Part shown: positions 1 to 9,865 of the stretch, one piece after another | Numbering within the stretch: position 1 is the stretch's first letter | Layout: each line of letters opens with the position of its first letter | From: Lacinutrix venerupis | GTDB taxonomy: Bacteria; Bacteroidota; Bacteroidia; Flavobacteriales; Flavobacteriaceae | Assembly: GCF_003663945.1 (NCBI RefSeq) | Contig: NZ_RCCH01000006.1 | Span: forward strand, 1 to 64,000 | Direction: 5' to 3' | Length of the DNA: 64,000 bases | Translations under genes and position numbers: made by a program | Notes under the pieces: model-generated | Told to the model about the DNA's origin: nothing | Database searches by the model: none | Seen by the model: only the letters and a program-made list of their open reading frames with translations

Positions 1-1274
1 ACAATAGCTTGACCTGTAGCATCTACAACAACTTGTTGTATTGCGCCTCCATTAATAGTATAGTCTATAACATCATCGGCAGTGGCATCTATAGTAAATA
101 TAGCATCTGCTCCAGAACAAATATCTGTGTTTGTTGTTAAACTTGTAATGGTTGGATTTGCTCCAATAGTAACTGTCTCGGTATCTGTTAATGTTGTTGT
201 ACATGTTGTAGAAGGATTGGTAACAGCTTCTAAAGTTATGGTTTGGTCTGCTGTAGCTCCTGCAACGGTAACAATACCTTGTTCTGCTGCATCTAGTGTT
301 ACTTGCACTGTACCGCCACCGTTAATATTGTAGTCTACAACATTGCCTGCATCTCCGGTAATGGTGAAAATGGCGTCTTGACCAGAGCAAACACTGGTGT
401 TACTTGTTAAAGAGGTAATTTGTGGACTATCTTCTAAAAAAAGATTAAATTCTTGTATGGTAAAACAATTAGTAATTGTATTTGTAATAGTAGCATAAAT
501 AGTTTGACCATTATTTAGATTTGGATAAGGACTAGATAGAGCATTTGTTCCAATATTTGCGTCACTTTCATTTTCATAATATGCGACATCAATATCTGTT
601 TGCGAACCAATAATTAACGGCGTATTTTGTTCTAAATTAAATGCTGATGAGTTTCCTGTATTACAAATAGTGATATCTAAAGCATTTCCTGTTGGATCTG
701 TTTCACTTGTTGGTGCATCACTAAATTGAGCAGTTCCCGTCCATTGCAAACTAAATGGACTATTACCAACAGGTCTATCTATAACAATAAAATATGAATC
801 TCCTGCGGTTGCATTTATAGCACTAACAAAACTATTGCCGGCAGCTCCAGGTCCTTCAAAATTATCTGTCTCTACTGTACTTAAACCTGTTAAGTTATTG
901 CCTTGACCAGAGGCTTGTGGATTTGTTGTAGAGCATCTTATTGTTGGTCCTAAATTTCCACAGGTTGTATTTGGTCCAAAAATAAAAAAGTCATAATCTT
1001 CTGTAATAGCTGTACTATTTGGAGTAAGTGTAAAAGCTAAAGAACCAGAAGTTGTAACGGTTACTTCAAGCCATAAACTATTGTTTTCTCCACTACTACA
1101 TGATGTTGGAAATTCGTTACTGTTATTTCCAGCGCCATTAACATCTAAAACAATATCGGAATCGCCACAAACTACAACGGCATTAACACAATCGTTAGGT
1201 TGTTGTGCATAAGAAAAAGTAGATTGTATTAATAAAAAAAGTATAAATGTTATTTTTAAAGTATTCTTAAGCAT
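1..1274 (-). CDS. Secreted Ig-repeat protein, probable T9SS substrate (3' part cut by window edge)
   Basis: The frame is open from an ATG at 1274 to the left edge, so the C-terminus is outside the window. It begins with a signal peptide (MLKNTLKITFILFLLIQSTF, ending SYAQ). A beta-rich N-terminal region of about 200 residues follows, with paired cysteines and a DFFIFGP motif common in Bacteroidota surface proteins. After a stretch resembling the repeats of the next gene comes an Ig-like module of about 90 residues, starting TSLTSNTSVCSG and ending TVTIGANPTI. The same module starts again (TSLTTNTDICSG) and runs off the edge, giving a period near 270 bp. Proteins of this build usually end in a gliding/T9SS sorting domain, but that part is not visible. 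Likely exported to the cell surface or medium; ligand unknown. Confidence 0.85.
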   Translation of the reverse strand, partial: MLKNTLKITFILFLLIQSTFSYAQQPNDCVNAVVVCGDSDIVLDVNGAGNNSNEFPTSCSSGENNSLWLEVTVTTSGSLAFTLTPNSTAITEDYDFFIFGPNTTCGNLGPTIRCSTTNPQASGQGNNLTGLSTVETDNFEGPGAAGNSFVSAINATAGDSYFIVIDRPVGNSPFSLQWTGTAQFSDAPTSETDPTGNALDITICNTGNSSAFNLEQNTPLIIGSQTDIDVAYYENESDANIGTNALSSPYPNLNNGQTIYATITNTITNCFTIQEFNLFLEDSPQITSLTSNTSVCSGQDAIFTITGDAGNVVDYNINGGGTVQVTLDAAEQGIVTVAGATADQTITLEAVTNPSTTCTTTLTDTETVTIGANPTITSLTTNTDICSGADAIFTIDATADDVIDYTINGGAIQQVVVDATGQAI

Positions 1275-1410
1275 TTGGTATTTATTTGTATGTTGAGAGT
1301 TTGCATTTTAGAAATTATAAAATAATTTCGGCTGTAAATTTAATACTATTATAATAACTTAAAGTAGATATGCTTTAAGTATAAGTATAAAGATTTGTAA
1401 TTTGATACGT

Positions 1411-4400
1411 TTATCTTTTTAAAGTAAAATGATTTTTATAAACACGACCATCTTGAAGAGTTACAGAAAACCAATAGTCACTTTGTGGTAGAGGAGTACC
1501 ATTAAAAGTACCGTCCCATCCTTTTTCTAATGGATTAATTTGAGTGATAAGTTTTCCGAATCTATCGAAAATTAAAATTTCGGACTTTGCTTGAAACATT
1601 TTAGAAACACCATAAACTTGCCATGTATCGTTAAAAGTATCTCCATTTGGAGTGAAATAAGGAGGGAAGCCTATAACCGAAACTTTGCTTTCTACAGTTC
1701 CGCAGTAATTTTTAAAATCTTTAATTAATACATTGTAGATACCTGGTGATACATTATAAAAAGTATTGTTAGATTGAAAAAGTGTTGTATTACCTTCGTC
1801 GTCTGTTAAAGCATATAAATACTCACCTTCACTATCTTCTAAAATAACAGTAATAGTATTATTGTTTATATCTCCATCTACAACAACAATATCATTAATA
1901 GTGGCGATGTTAGATGGTTCTACAGTAACTGTTCTTGTGTTACTACATAAAGTTGTATTGTTTGTAACGGTTACTGTAAAGTTTCCTGCTGTATTTACAG
2001 CAATAGTTTCTGTAGTTTCTCCACTGTCCCAGCTAAAACTGTAATTTGAAGGAGAATCATTTAAACCTGCGTCTAAAGTTATAGTATTTGGAAATTCATT
2101 TAAGCAATATAATACAGTTTCATCATCATCTAAATCTGGTATTGTATCTATAGTTAATAAAACTTCGTTTATACCGTAACAGGCATTGTTATTTTCTACT
2201 CTAACATATATGGTTTGCGAATATGGTACTGTGTTTTCGTATATTGAAGGTAATTGATTGTTTTCTAAAAGTGCATCGTTTGCATTTTCGTAATAAGCTA
2301 TCTCTAAACCTGATGGTAATCCAGATAAAATATCGGTAGAAAAATCATCTAGATTAAAAGTGTTTTTTCCATCTGGAGAATCTGGTTCGTCACAAACTAT
2401 TGGAGCGGTATAATTGGAAATTTGTGTATCGCTTGTTTCTAGAATAAGTTCACAAAAATTATAACAACTTGTTATAGTATTTGTTACTCTTGCAAATACT
2501 GTTTGAGGATTACTTATATTATTGTATGCGTTTCCGTTTAATTCGTTTGTGTTGCTTATAGCATCATTTAATGTTAGATAAAATTGTGTAGTTCTATTTG
2601 TTGTATCTCCAGTTAATGCACTATTAGCTTCTGTTAAATTAAATGTTGTAAAACCATTAACTATTCCATCTTCATCGCATTGATAAATGTAAGAATCGTT
2701 AGCTTCTGGAATAGGATTTACTACTAGATTAAAACTTCCTGTATTATAACAATTTGTGTTGTTGTTATTTTCAATTCGTATAAAAATTGTTTCGTTTAAA
2801 GGTGTTTGATTTGTGTAGTTATTAGATAAATTATTAATACCAGCATCTGCATGGGCTTGCGACTCATGGTAAGTAACAGTGTATACTGTTTCGTCTTGAT
2901 TACCTAAAATATCTGTATTAAAATTTGATAGGATTATTTGCGTTTGTCCATCTGTAGGATCTGTATCTATATCACAAACTTGTAAATCGTTTGATAAAGC
3001 TATTGTTGGCGTATTAAATACTTCAATTTCAAAAGTGGTAATATCTAAACAGTTTCTGTTGTTAATATTATCTATTCTAGCAAATATTGTTTGTGGATTG
3101 CTAGTGTTTGTATAGGTACCATTAATGGCATTAACATTATCTGTGGCGTCTTCCATAGATTCAAAGTAGTTAACTTCAAACACAGTAGCATCTTGTGTGT
3201 CTATTATTGTACTTGTTTGCGATGTAAAATCGAAAGTTGTTATGCCATCATTATCATTATCACAAGCATTTATGTTTCCTACAGGATTAGCAACTGGAAT
3301 ATTATAATACGTAACATTGGCTTCGCCTTCCAATAAGCCGCAACTGTTTGCATTCACTTCAATTTCTACTCTGTAAGTTCCTTCTTCTGAAACAACTAAG
3401 TCAAAATCACTTTCGGTTAAAGGTAAGCCGTCTTTAGTCCATGTATAAGTCGCACCAGGAATATCATCTGCCATTAAAGTATATGTTTCTCCTGTACAAA
3501 GCCCTAAGTTTATTGTGCTTATACCATTTTGGATAATATCTATATCTTCACTAAAAAACGAAGTAATAAAAGGAGGTAAGCCTTGTCTTGAATTGTTTGT
3601 TAAAGCAATTGCATTGTTTACATAATTACAGGCAGTGCCAATTTGGTTGGGACTATTTACTACAGATAAAAAAGGGCTTCCTAATTGATAGTTATCACTC
3701 ATTGCCCTATATATTTTGCCATCTGGACCTAATTGCAAGCCTCCTCTATAGGTTTGTCTATCGTCTATTACAACTTGAGAGTCACTTATGTTTTGTGCTT
3801 CTAAGTTAAATTGTAACAATGCACCGTATTGATTATTAGAACTGTTAGCATTGGTACTATTATTAAATACCGAAACATATAATAATTTGTTGTTTGGAGA
3901 AAACTCTACACCATAAGATCTTAAAAGCGTACCGTCCTGTGCGGTAAAATTTGTATTTATAATTTGAGCATTACTAACCGTTCCAGTATTTTTATCAAAA
4001 TCATATAAAAATAAGCCTTGGGCAACATTAGCACTTACTAATTTTGTGCCGTCTGGAGAAAACTTTAAATAGCCTCTAGCTTCACTTATAGAGTTTCCTA
4101 TTTGAGTTGCAACAGGAGTAGTATTTACACCAGTATTTGTAACTTGGTATGCGTAAAACGTATTGTTATTATTACTTCCGTTGTTGCTTGCGTATGTAAT
4201 AACCCAAACATCTTGCGTTAGGCAATCTTTTAAAACAGCACTTAATTTCTCGGAAGTATTACTAAGTAATTGAGTTTCTGAGTTTGCAACAACACCACCT
4301 AAACCACCATCTAAATTCATGTTAACTTCATAGAAATGAAAACCTAAATCTATATTGTCTAAAGAAGGTGTGTCTACAGTAAAAATATAGTATGTATCTG

Positions 4401-4725
4401 GGTCTTGAGGTTTTGGAATTATTATAGCAGATTGCGTACTCGATGGATCTCCTTTTAAACCCGTTCCATTGGGCATTATAGCATGATTGGAATTATAAAC
4501 CGTTCTTCCATCTGTATAAAATAATAAATTTCCGTTGCTATCAGAAATACTTGTACAACCTTCGTCTGTTGCTAATTGGCCATTACTTATAGCGGTAACC
4601 GTATTTGTGTCTAAATTAAAATTAATTCCAGCGTTATCACCAAAATACCAATTAGAGGCTTCTTTTTGTGCATTAGAAATTGCACAATATAATAATGTGG
4701 TAAGTATTAAAACAATCTTTTTCAT
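1411..4725 (-). CDS. T9SS type B sorting domain protein with N-terminal propeller-like region
   Basis: 1104 residues with a cleavable signal peptide (MKKIVLILTTLLYCAISNAQ). Residues about 20-400 have the strand-rich look of a beta-propeller, with phrases such as YLKFSPDGTKL and GLQLGPDGKIY. A single Ig-like segment follows, then several repeats of about 100 residues marked by VCDxDxDG and TIFVRVEN-type phrases. The C-terminus (YFTPNGDTFNDTW near residue 1020, ending HFTLKR) is the gliding-motility-associated CHU_C/type B sorting signal, which sends the protein through the T9SS and onto the surface. A -7 box TATATTTG lies at 4747-4754 on the minus strand, 21 bases before the start. Same strand and build as the partial gene to its left. 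Ligand or substrate cannot be told from sequence. Confidence 0.9.
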   Translation of the reverse strand: MKKIVLILTTLLYCAISNAQKEASNWYFGDNAGINFNLDTNTVTAISNGQLATDEGCTSISDSNGNLLFYTDGRTVYNSNHAIMPNGTGLKGDPSSTQSAIIIPKPQDPDTYYIFTVDTPSLDNIDLGFHFYEVNMNLDGGLGGVVANSETQLLSNTSEKLSAVLKDCLTQDVWVITYASNNGSNNNNTFYAYQVTNTGVNTTPVATQIGNSISEARGYLKFSPDGTKLVSANVAQGLFLYDFDKNTGTVSNAQIINTNFTAQDGTLLRSYGVEFSPNNKLLYVSVFNNSTNANSSNNQYGALLQFNLEAQNISDSQVVIDDRQTYRGGLQLGPDGKIYRAMSDNYQLGSPFLSVVNSPNQIGTACNYVNNAIALTNNSRQGLPPFITSFFSEDIDIIQNGISTINLGLCTGETYTLMADDIPGATYTWTKDGLPLTESDFDLVVSEEGTYRVEIEVNANSCGLLEGEANVTYYNIPVANPVGNINACDNDNDGITTFDFTSQTSTIIDTQDATVFEVNYFESMEDATDNVNAINGTYTNTSNPQTIFARIDNINNRNCLDITTFEIEVFNTPTIALSNDLQVCDIDTDPTDGQTQIILSNFNTDILGNQDETVYTVTYHESQAHADAGINNLSNNYTNQTPLNETIFIRIENNNNTNCYNTGSFNLVVNPIPEANDSYIYQCDEDGIVNGFTTFNLTEANSALTGDTTNRTTQFYLTLNDAISNTNELNGNAYNNISNPQTVFARVTNTITSCYNFCELILETSDTQISNYTAPIVCDEPDSPDGKNTFNLDDFSTDILSGLPSGLEIAYYENANDALLENNQLPSIYENTVPYSQTIYVRVENNNACYGINEVLLTIDTIPDLDDDETVLYCLNEFPNTITLDAGLNDSPSNYSFSWDSGETTETIAVNTAGNFTVTVTNNTTLCSNTRTVTVEPSNIATINDIVVVDGDINNNTITVILEDSEGEYLYALTDDEGNTTLFQSNNTFYNVSPGIYNVLIKDFKNYCGTVESKVSVIGFPPYFTPNGDTFNDTWQVYGVSKMFQAKSEILIFDRFGKLITQINPLEKGWDGTFNGTPLPQSDYWFSVTLQDGRVYKNHFTLKR

Positions 4726-4817
4726 TTAGTTACAAGCAATAGCAACCAAATATATTACAATTGCTTTAACATATCTATAAGTTGAATGTTAAAATAAAGT
4801 AGATTTTAATAGATTTA

Positions 4818-5651
4818 TTATAAATCTCGTTTCAATAAAAGTCTATAAGAGAAGAAAATAAAAATAGCTGTCCAACCTAAAACTATAGCAATTTCATACC
4901 AATGTACAGCGTAATCGTAACTTAAATCTTCTCCTGCCATGCTAGCTATTTCTTTAGCGGCACCAAGTCTTGCAAGTGGTTGTTCTATTAAATTAGACAT
5001 CGATTTTAAAGGTAGAAATTGAGTAATAGCATCGGCATATTCTTTTGTGCTTTCCATTAAAAATAAACCTAATCTAACAATGCCTTCGAACATGTACCAT
5101 ATAAAAAGAAAACCTAACGCAAATGCAGAACGTTTAATTAGCATACCAACAAATAAACAGAAAGAGAAAAAACCTAAAAGTTTTACAAAAAAAGCGAATA
5201 AGTATTCTAAATCCGAAAATATTATACTAGTCTCATTGTAACTAGAATAGATTAAACCAAGAATTAACGATAAAATAAAAATGAATAGTGTAGAAATAAA
5301 TGCAAAAACAGCAACGGTTACAAATTTTGAAATTATAAATTCTTTTTTACTTAATCCATCAATTAAATTTTGCTTAATAGTCTTGTTACTGTATTCGTTT
5401 GCAACCATAGAAACTATAACAATAGCAAGAAAGAATTTTAATTCTGCAGCGACATATGTATTAAAATGCCAAATAAATGGAAAATTAAAAATGCCTTGTT
5501 CTGCAAGATGAAAGTCGAAAACTCCAAAGTTGAATTTTATAGCAGCAATTCCTGCTATTAGTGAAAGTAAAATGAAATAAGCAAGAATTAATACTTTACT
5601 GGCTTTATTATTCCAAAGTTTAATAAATTCTATATTTAAAAGTCTTAACAT
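4818..5651 (-). CDS. ABC-2 type transporter permease
   Basis: 277 residues with about six hydrophobic spans (first near residues 18-38, last near 255-272) and the polar stretch typical of ABC-2 permeases after span two (VANEYSNKTIKQNLIDGLSK). The C-terminus is short and basic (RLLLKRDL). It lies 77 bases downstream of the ATPase gene on the same strand, so the two probably form one exporter, two copies of each. The substrate is unknown; similar pairs in Bacteroidota export peptides, antibiotics or lipids, but nothing here decides it. The gap between the two genes holds a small hairpin (ACTGAAAA/TTTTCAGT) of unknown meaning. Confidence 0.9.
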   Translation of the reverse strand: MLRLLNIEFIKLWNNKASKVLILAYFILLSLIAGIAAIKFNFGVFDFHLAEQGIFNFPFIWHFNTYVAAELKFFLAIVIVSMVANEYSNKTIKQNLIDGLSKKEFIISKFVTVAVFAFISTLFIFILSLILGLIYSSYNETSIIFSDLEYLFAFFVKLLGFFSFCLFVGMLIKRSAFALGFLFIWYMFEGIVRLGLFLMESTKEYADAITQFLPLKSMSNLIEQPLARLGAAKEIASMAGEDLSYDYAVHWYEIAIVLGWTAIFIFFSYRLLLKRDL

Positions 5652-5728
5652 GGTCTTTTATTTTTTATACTGAAAAATTTTCAGTGATGGTTTGTAATGC
5701 AGAGATGCGTTTATTGATAAATAGATTT

Positions 5729-6625
5729 TTATTTATTATCTGTAAGCTGAAGAAATTGCTCTTCTAAACTTTCCTTTCTCATAACTAAGTGAGAAATATA
5801 AATACCTTTTTCTACCAATTCTTTGTTAAATGCTGATGCAGATAATGGTGCATTTAAAAAAGCAGTAATTAAACCTTCTTTTTTAATTGTTTTTTCAATA
5901 GATGTATGCTGCTCTAAATATTGTAATAACTTTTCTTCATCATCACATTTTAATTCAAAAAAACCATTACTAGAAATCATTTCGTCTACGCGTCCAGAAT
6001 ATAATTTTTCACCTTTTCTAAGCACGACTACATGAGAGCATACTTTTTCAACTTCATCTAGTAAATGAGAAGCTAAAAGTATAGTTGTTCCTTGGCTTGC
6101 TATATGTCTAATTATAGCTCTAATTTGATGAATTCCTTGAGGATCTAAACCGTTTGTTGGTTCATCTAAAATTAAAATTTCAGGATCGTTTAACAATGCC
6201 GATGCTATAGCTAAACGTTGTTTCATCCCTAAAGAATATGTTTTAAATTTACTATGTTTTCTTTCTAAAAGACCTACAACTTCTAGTTTTTCGTCTATTT
6301 TAGAATAATCTATACCCTTAATTTTACAAACCAATTTTAGGTTTTTGTAAGCAGACATATATGGATAAAAATTTGGGCGCTCTATAATGGCTCCAACTTT
6401 TTTTAATGCCTCATGTGTAGATACAGAGCCGTCAAACCATTTAAAATCTCCGCTTGTTTTATTTACAACATTTAAAGTAATGCCTAAGGTTGTAGATTTT
6501 CCGCTTCCATTTGGTCCTAAAATTCCATAAACATTTCCTTTTTTTATAGTAAAAGAAAGGTCGTTTACAGCAGTTAAATTGCCAAATTTTTTGGTGAGAT
6601 TATTAATTTGTAAAATGGTTTCCAA
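5729..6625 (-). CDS. ABC transporter ATP-binding protein
   Basis: 298 residues. Walker A is GPNGSGKST at residues 37-45, the ABC signature is SLGMKQRL near 131-138, Walker B is LILDEP at 151-156 followed by the D-loop, and the switch histidine lies in LLASHLLDEVEKV. The C-terminal 80 residues are the extra domain typical of the CcmA/BcrA-type ATPases that serve ABC-2 permeases. It powers export by the permease encoded just downstream. It starts 134 bases from the divergent gene at 6760, and the region between must hold both promoters. Confidence 0.93.
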   Translation of the reverse strand: METILQINNLTKKFGNLTAVNDLSFTIKKGNVYGILGPNGSGKSTTLGITLNVVNKTSGDFKWFDGSVSTHEALKKVGAIIERPNFYPYMSAYKNLKLVCKIKGIDYSKIDEKLEVVGLLERKHSKFKTYSLGMKQRLAIASALLNDPEILILDEPTNGLDPQGIHQIRAIIRHIASQGTTILLASHLLDEVEKVCSHVVVLRKGEKLYSGRVDEMISSNGFFELKCDDEEKLLQYLEQHTSIEKTIKKEGLITAFLNAPLSASAFNKELVEKGIYISHLVMRKESLEEQFLQLTDNK

Positions 6626-6759
6626 GATGGTTGATTTTTAGATACTAAATGTTATATAATTAAAAGACAGTATATATTGGTTTAAAAATAAGACGAAGCT
6701 ACCGAACTTTTGTTACAACTTTAGTATTAATTGTTTTAAATTTGAGTATAATTAAAGTT

Positions 6760-7818
6760 ATGAAAGATTTAAAGATTTCTAAGAAAAAGCCGTCGTATCC
6801 AATTAATAGTATGTTAAACAACTATTTGGATGAGTATAATAGAAATACTCGTGTTGCTATTAATTACGACGATTTACTTAGGTTTCAAGGCTCTATTACA
6901 GTATACGATAAGGATGATAAAGATACGCTTTGGATTCGTGTTTACTATAGCGAATTTGATAGAGCAGAAATAGATTTAAGTCTTAAAAAAGTGTACACAA
7001 CATTGCATAGTGATGGTAACGAAAAAACAATTCCTTTTTTAAATGTAGACGCTGTAGATTATTGCACTTTTGGAAACTCAAAGCCATTTCGAGTAAAGAT
7101 TAGAAATATTTTAAATGATAATTACACCTATTTTTATGTAAAAAAAGCTGATGCTTCTCGTGTTTATGGATTAGAATTGGAGCACATGCTATCTCCATAT
7201 AACTTAAACTTTATGGTACATAAAGATACTTTAATAGAAGAGCATATTGCTGGAATTCCAGGAGATGAGTTTATAGAAAATATGCTTGACGATTGTACTG
7301 CTTCTGAAAAATCTCAAATAGCTAAAGAATTTGTGAAATTTAACGAGCGCTGTATGATTAGGTTACTTGGCGATATGCGATCTTATAATTATGTTATTGT
7401 TCCAACACATGATTTTGATCATGTTGTTTTTAAAATTAGAGCAATAGATTTCGACCAACAATCTTACGAAGGAAAGTTTAATGTTTATAGACCTCAATTT
7501 TTCAAAGAAAACCTAAAAATGGTTGAGCTAGTTTCAGAAAAATTTCAAAAAGAATCCATAGATCAATATAAAATTGAAGAGCGCTCCATTGTTGCTAAAC
7601 GAATGATTAGTTATAATGATAGAATTGAAGCGCTAATTAATTGTATGATTAACGATGAAATTTCTAATGCAGCACACATTAATTTATTAAAGTCTAAAAT
7701 CTATGATTATACATTAGATATAAAGTTTAAAAAAAGTAAAAATATGGGAGGCATTTTAAAAAATGCTCTAGCTTATGTTAAGCGTAATTATGAAGGTGTA
7801 AACACTAAGAATTTTTAG
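6760..7818 (+). CDS. Conserved Bacteroidota protein with kinase-fold-like motifs
   Basis: 352 residues from the ATG at 6760. A TTG 18 bases upstream is in frame but lies inside a probable -7 box (TAAATTTG, 6737-6744), so ATG is preferred. No family name comes to mind. The C-terminal half has LGDMRSYN (G204, D205, N210) followed about 20 residues later by IRAIDFDQQ (D230). That layout matches the HxDxxxxN catalytic loop and DFG-like metal-binding aspartate of protein kinase and aminoglycoside phosphotransferase folds. No clear glycine-rich loop is visible, and the first motif residue is L rather than H. So a divergent kinase or pseudokinase is a reasonable but unproven reading. No signal peptide or membrane span; probably cytoplasmic. 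Confidence 0.85.
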   Translation: MKDLKISKKKPSYPINSMLNNYLDEYNRNTRVAINYDDLLRFQGSITVYDKDDKDTLWIRVYYSEFDRAEIDLSLKKVYTTLHSDGNEKTIPFLNVDAVDYCTFGNSKPFRVKIRNILNDNYTYFYVKKADASRVYGLELEHMLSPYNLNFMVHKDTLIEEHIAGIPGDEFIENMLDDCTASEKSQIAKEFVKFNERCMIRLLGDMRSYNYVIVPTHDFDHVVFKIRAIDFDQQSYEGKFNVYRPQFFKENLKMVELVSEKFQKESIDQYKIEERSIVAKRMISYNDRIEALINCMINDEISNAAHINLLKSKIYDYTLDIKFKKSKNMGGILKNALAYVKRNYEGVNTKNF

Positions 7819-7825
7819 TATTAAT

Positions 7826-8338
7826 TTAATTCCAGTTTTCGTTAAAATCTAAATTGTCGTAATCGTCAATATTAAAATCATCGTCATCATCATATTCATC
7901 ATCACTTTCTGCTTCAAAAATTTTCTCAGGCGCATGATCTGGAACTTGACCTTGAACAAACATTAAATTTGGGTAATCAACACCTTCATTTTCTTCAGCA
8001 ATTTCTGCTAATTCAACAAAAAAGGTCCACATGTTTAAAAAATCGTAAACATAAATAAGTTTAGTTTGCGCTTCGTGAACAGTGTCAGATAAAGAAGTTT
8101 CATTCATTAATCTTACTTGGTTTGCACCTTCACTCATATCAAAAAGAGATATTTCTTCTCCTTGATCCCATTCATCATTACTTAAATAAAATGAAGCCAT
8201 TTCTGTACCATCAAACCCAAAAGATTGCGTAATTATATTATGCAAATCTTCCATTGTATCTGTTTCTTTAATTTCTAAATCGCGAAACACATCCTCTTTT
8301 GTATCGTTGTCTAAAATGACTCTAAATCTGTAAATCAT
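7826..8338 (-). CDS. Plasmid pRiA4b ORF-3-like family protein
   Basis: 170 residues. The N-terminal part (MIYRFRVILDNDTKEDVFRD, then TMEDLHNIITQSFGFDGTEM) carries the pattern of the pRiA4b ORF-3/IS1096 TnpR-like family: a short beta strand, a helix and the FxxxxxxWD-like segment YLSNDEWDQGEE. The tail from about residue 140 is highly acidic (DDEYDDDDDFNIDDYDN). Family function is not settled; members occur widely as single chromosomal genes, so no mobile element is implied. A -7 box TACCTTTG at 8357-8364 (minus) sits 18 bases from the start. It converges with the gene at 6760, the stops being 7 bases apart. Confidence 0.85.
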   Translation of the reverse strand: MIYRFRVILDNDTKEDVFRDLEIKETDTMEDLHNIITQSFGFDGTEMASFYLSNDEWDQGEEISLFDMSEGANQVRLMNETSLSDTVHEAQTKLIYVYDFLNMWTFFVELAEIAEENEGVDYPNLMFVQGQVPDHAPEKIFEAESDDEYDDDDDFNIDDYDNLDFNENWN

Positions 8339-8374
8339 AATTTAAATTTTGGTTTGCAAAGGTACGATTGTTGT

Positions 8375-9409
8375 TTAAATATTTTTAGAAATAAAAATAC
8401 TTTTATGTCTGTTTTCTAAATATACATAAAATTGGATTCCGAATAAAATAGTTGCAATTACCAAATGTAAAGGTTGAGATAAAAATGGGAAATCGAAATA
8501 ATACATTGCAATTCCAGATATTACCTCAAAAACAATACAAATAATAACTAAATTCATTTTATTGTAACCTAGGTTTAAGCGTTTATTTCTAATATATAAC
8601 CATGCATTAGTGAAGAATACTAAAAATGAAAATGTACGGTGTATATAAAACTGAAGCGTTGGATTTTGAAGCCATAATTCTTTTATGTAGCCAATAGCTT
8701 TAACCTGCTCATCAACATGTTGTCTTACTTGTGTACCTAACACGGTTTGTATTAAGGTTAAAAGAATGGCAAAAAGTAAAATATTTCTAAATTTAGAATC
8801 CGAAATTTGTTTTTTAAATGTTGTTTTTGAAGCATAAATTAAATACAAAATAAAAGCAACAATTACTAAAGCCATTACCATATGAATGGTAATTTTATAT
8901 GGAGCTAAATTAGAGTCTACAACCGTTTTTCCAAGCCAAGCTTGAAATGCCATACCAAAAACAGTAAGTATAGATAGTATTGTAATCCATTTATTTTTAC
9001 GCCAATACCCAAAAGAAATAATGGTGAAAATTAATATTGGGATACCAGACAATGCGCCACACAATCGGTTTATATATTCTACCCAAGTGTGTATGGGATT
9101 GTACTTGGCGTAATCGTGCTTTGTGTATGTTTCCCAATTATTAAGGTTTATGCTTTCTGAAGATAAAAAATCTTTTTCTGCAACTAAAAGCGCCTCATTT
9201 CTTATAATAACAATGCCCTTTTTGTAGTTGTGATTTGGTTTAAATTCTAATTCTGATGCGTGTGTTGGTGGTATGTAATAACCAAAACATTTTGGCCAAT
9301 CTGGACAGCCCATTCCAGAACCTGTCATGCGTACAACTGCTCCAGCAATAATAACCAAGTACACTAAAATTAAGGCTGTTTTGGCTATGGTTCTAAAGTG
9401 CTTTTTCAT
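8375..9409 (-). CDS. ctaA: Heme A synthase (COX15/CtaA family)
   Basis: 344 residues with eight predicted membrane spans. The N-terminal MTGSGMGCPDWPKCFGYYIP is the hallmark of the COX15 branch. Conserved heme-binding histidines appear in the HTWVEYINR, ITIHMVMA, YIHRTFSF and LHLVIATI segments. The enzyme oxidises the C8 methyl of heme O to a formyl group, giving heme A for aa3-type cytochrome oxidase in the inner membrane. Its ATG directly follows the stop codon of the acetyltransferase gene upstream, so the two are probably co-transcribed, with no obvious functional link. Confidence 0.93.
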   Translation of the reverse strand: MKKHFRTIAKTALILVYLVIIAGAVVRMTGSGMGCPDWPKCFGYYIPPTHASELEFKPNHNYKKGIVIIRNEALLVAEKDFLSSESINLNNWETYTKHDYAKYNPIHTWVEYINRLCGALSGIPILIFTIISFGYWRKNKWITILSILTVFGMAFQAWLGKTVVDSNLAPYKITIHMVMALVIVAFILYLIYASKTTFKKQISDSKFRNILLFAILLTLIQTVLGTQVRQHVDEQVKAIGYIKELWLQNPTLQFYIHRTFSFLVFFTNAWLYIRNKRLNLGYNKMNLVIICIVFEVISGIAMYYFDFPFLSQPLHLVIATILFGIQFYVYLENRHKSIFISKNI

Positions 9410-9865
9410 TTAACTTAATTCTTTTTTAAAACATAAACTATTTTCCATATGCTTATATTGACCGTAATTGGGAATAATGCTATACCCGCATTTATTATAG
9501 AAATTTACAGCTTCAGTTTGTCTTTTTCCAGTTTCTAAAACAGTGTTTTTATATGCTAACTCTTGAGCCCAATTTTCAAGTTCTTGTAATATTGTTCTAG
9601 CTATATTTTGACCGCGAAATTCGGGTTTGGTAAACATGCGTTTAATTTCTACCGAAACATTATTAAAAGGTTTAAAAGCACCACAGCCCACTGGTTTATT
9701 GTCTTTGTACGCTATAACGACGTGTTTTAAAACATCTATATTATTAAATTGGTTGTAAAAATCGTGTTCATCACCATCTGTAGTTTTTAAATAACTATCT
9801 AGTAATTTTACTAAAGCAATAAAATCTGGATTTTTTGAATCTGTTCTTAAAATATTCAGTTTCAT
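9410..9865 (-). CDS. GNAT family N-acetyltransferase
   Basis: 151 residues, the usual length of a single GNAT domain. The acetyl-CoA binding motif A is visible as IKRMFTKPEFRGQNIARTIL (about residues 74-93), and the C-terminal YKNTVLETGKRQTEAVNFYNKCG matches motif B. The acceptor cannot be predicted. Its start overlaps the stop of the cca gene by one base and its stop abuts the ctaA start, so it sits inside a tight minus-strand operon. Confidence 0.9.
   Translation of the reverse strand: MKLNILRTDSKNPDFIALVKLLDSYLKTTDGDEHDFYNQFNNIDVLKHVVIAYKDNKPVGCGAFKPFNNVSVEIKRMFTKPEFRGQNIARTILQELENWAQELAYKNTVLETGKRQTEAVNFYNKCGYSIIPNYGQYKHMENSLCFKKELS

Noticed and set aside
5660-5690. Hairpin ACTGAAAA/TTTTCAGT between the ABC genes as a terminator
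   Set aside because: No T-run follows on the minus strand, so it is more likely an operon-internal stem or chance.
7826-8338. Mobile-element origin of the pRiA4b ORF-3-like gene
   Set aside because: No inverted repeats, transposase or plasmid genes are nearby, and this family is common as a stable chromosomal gene.
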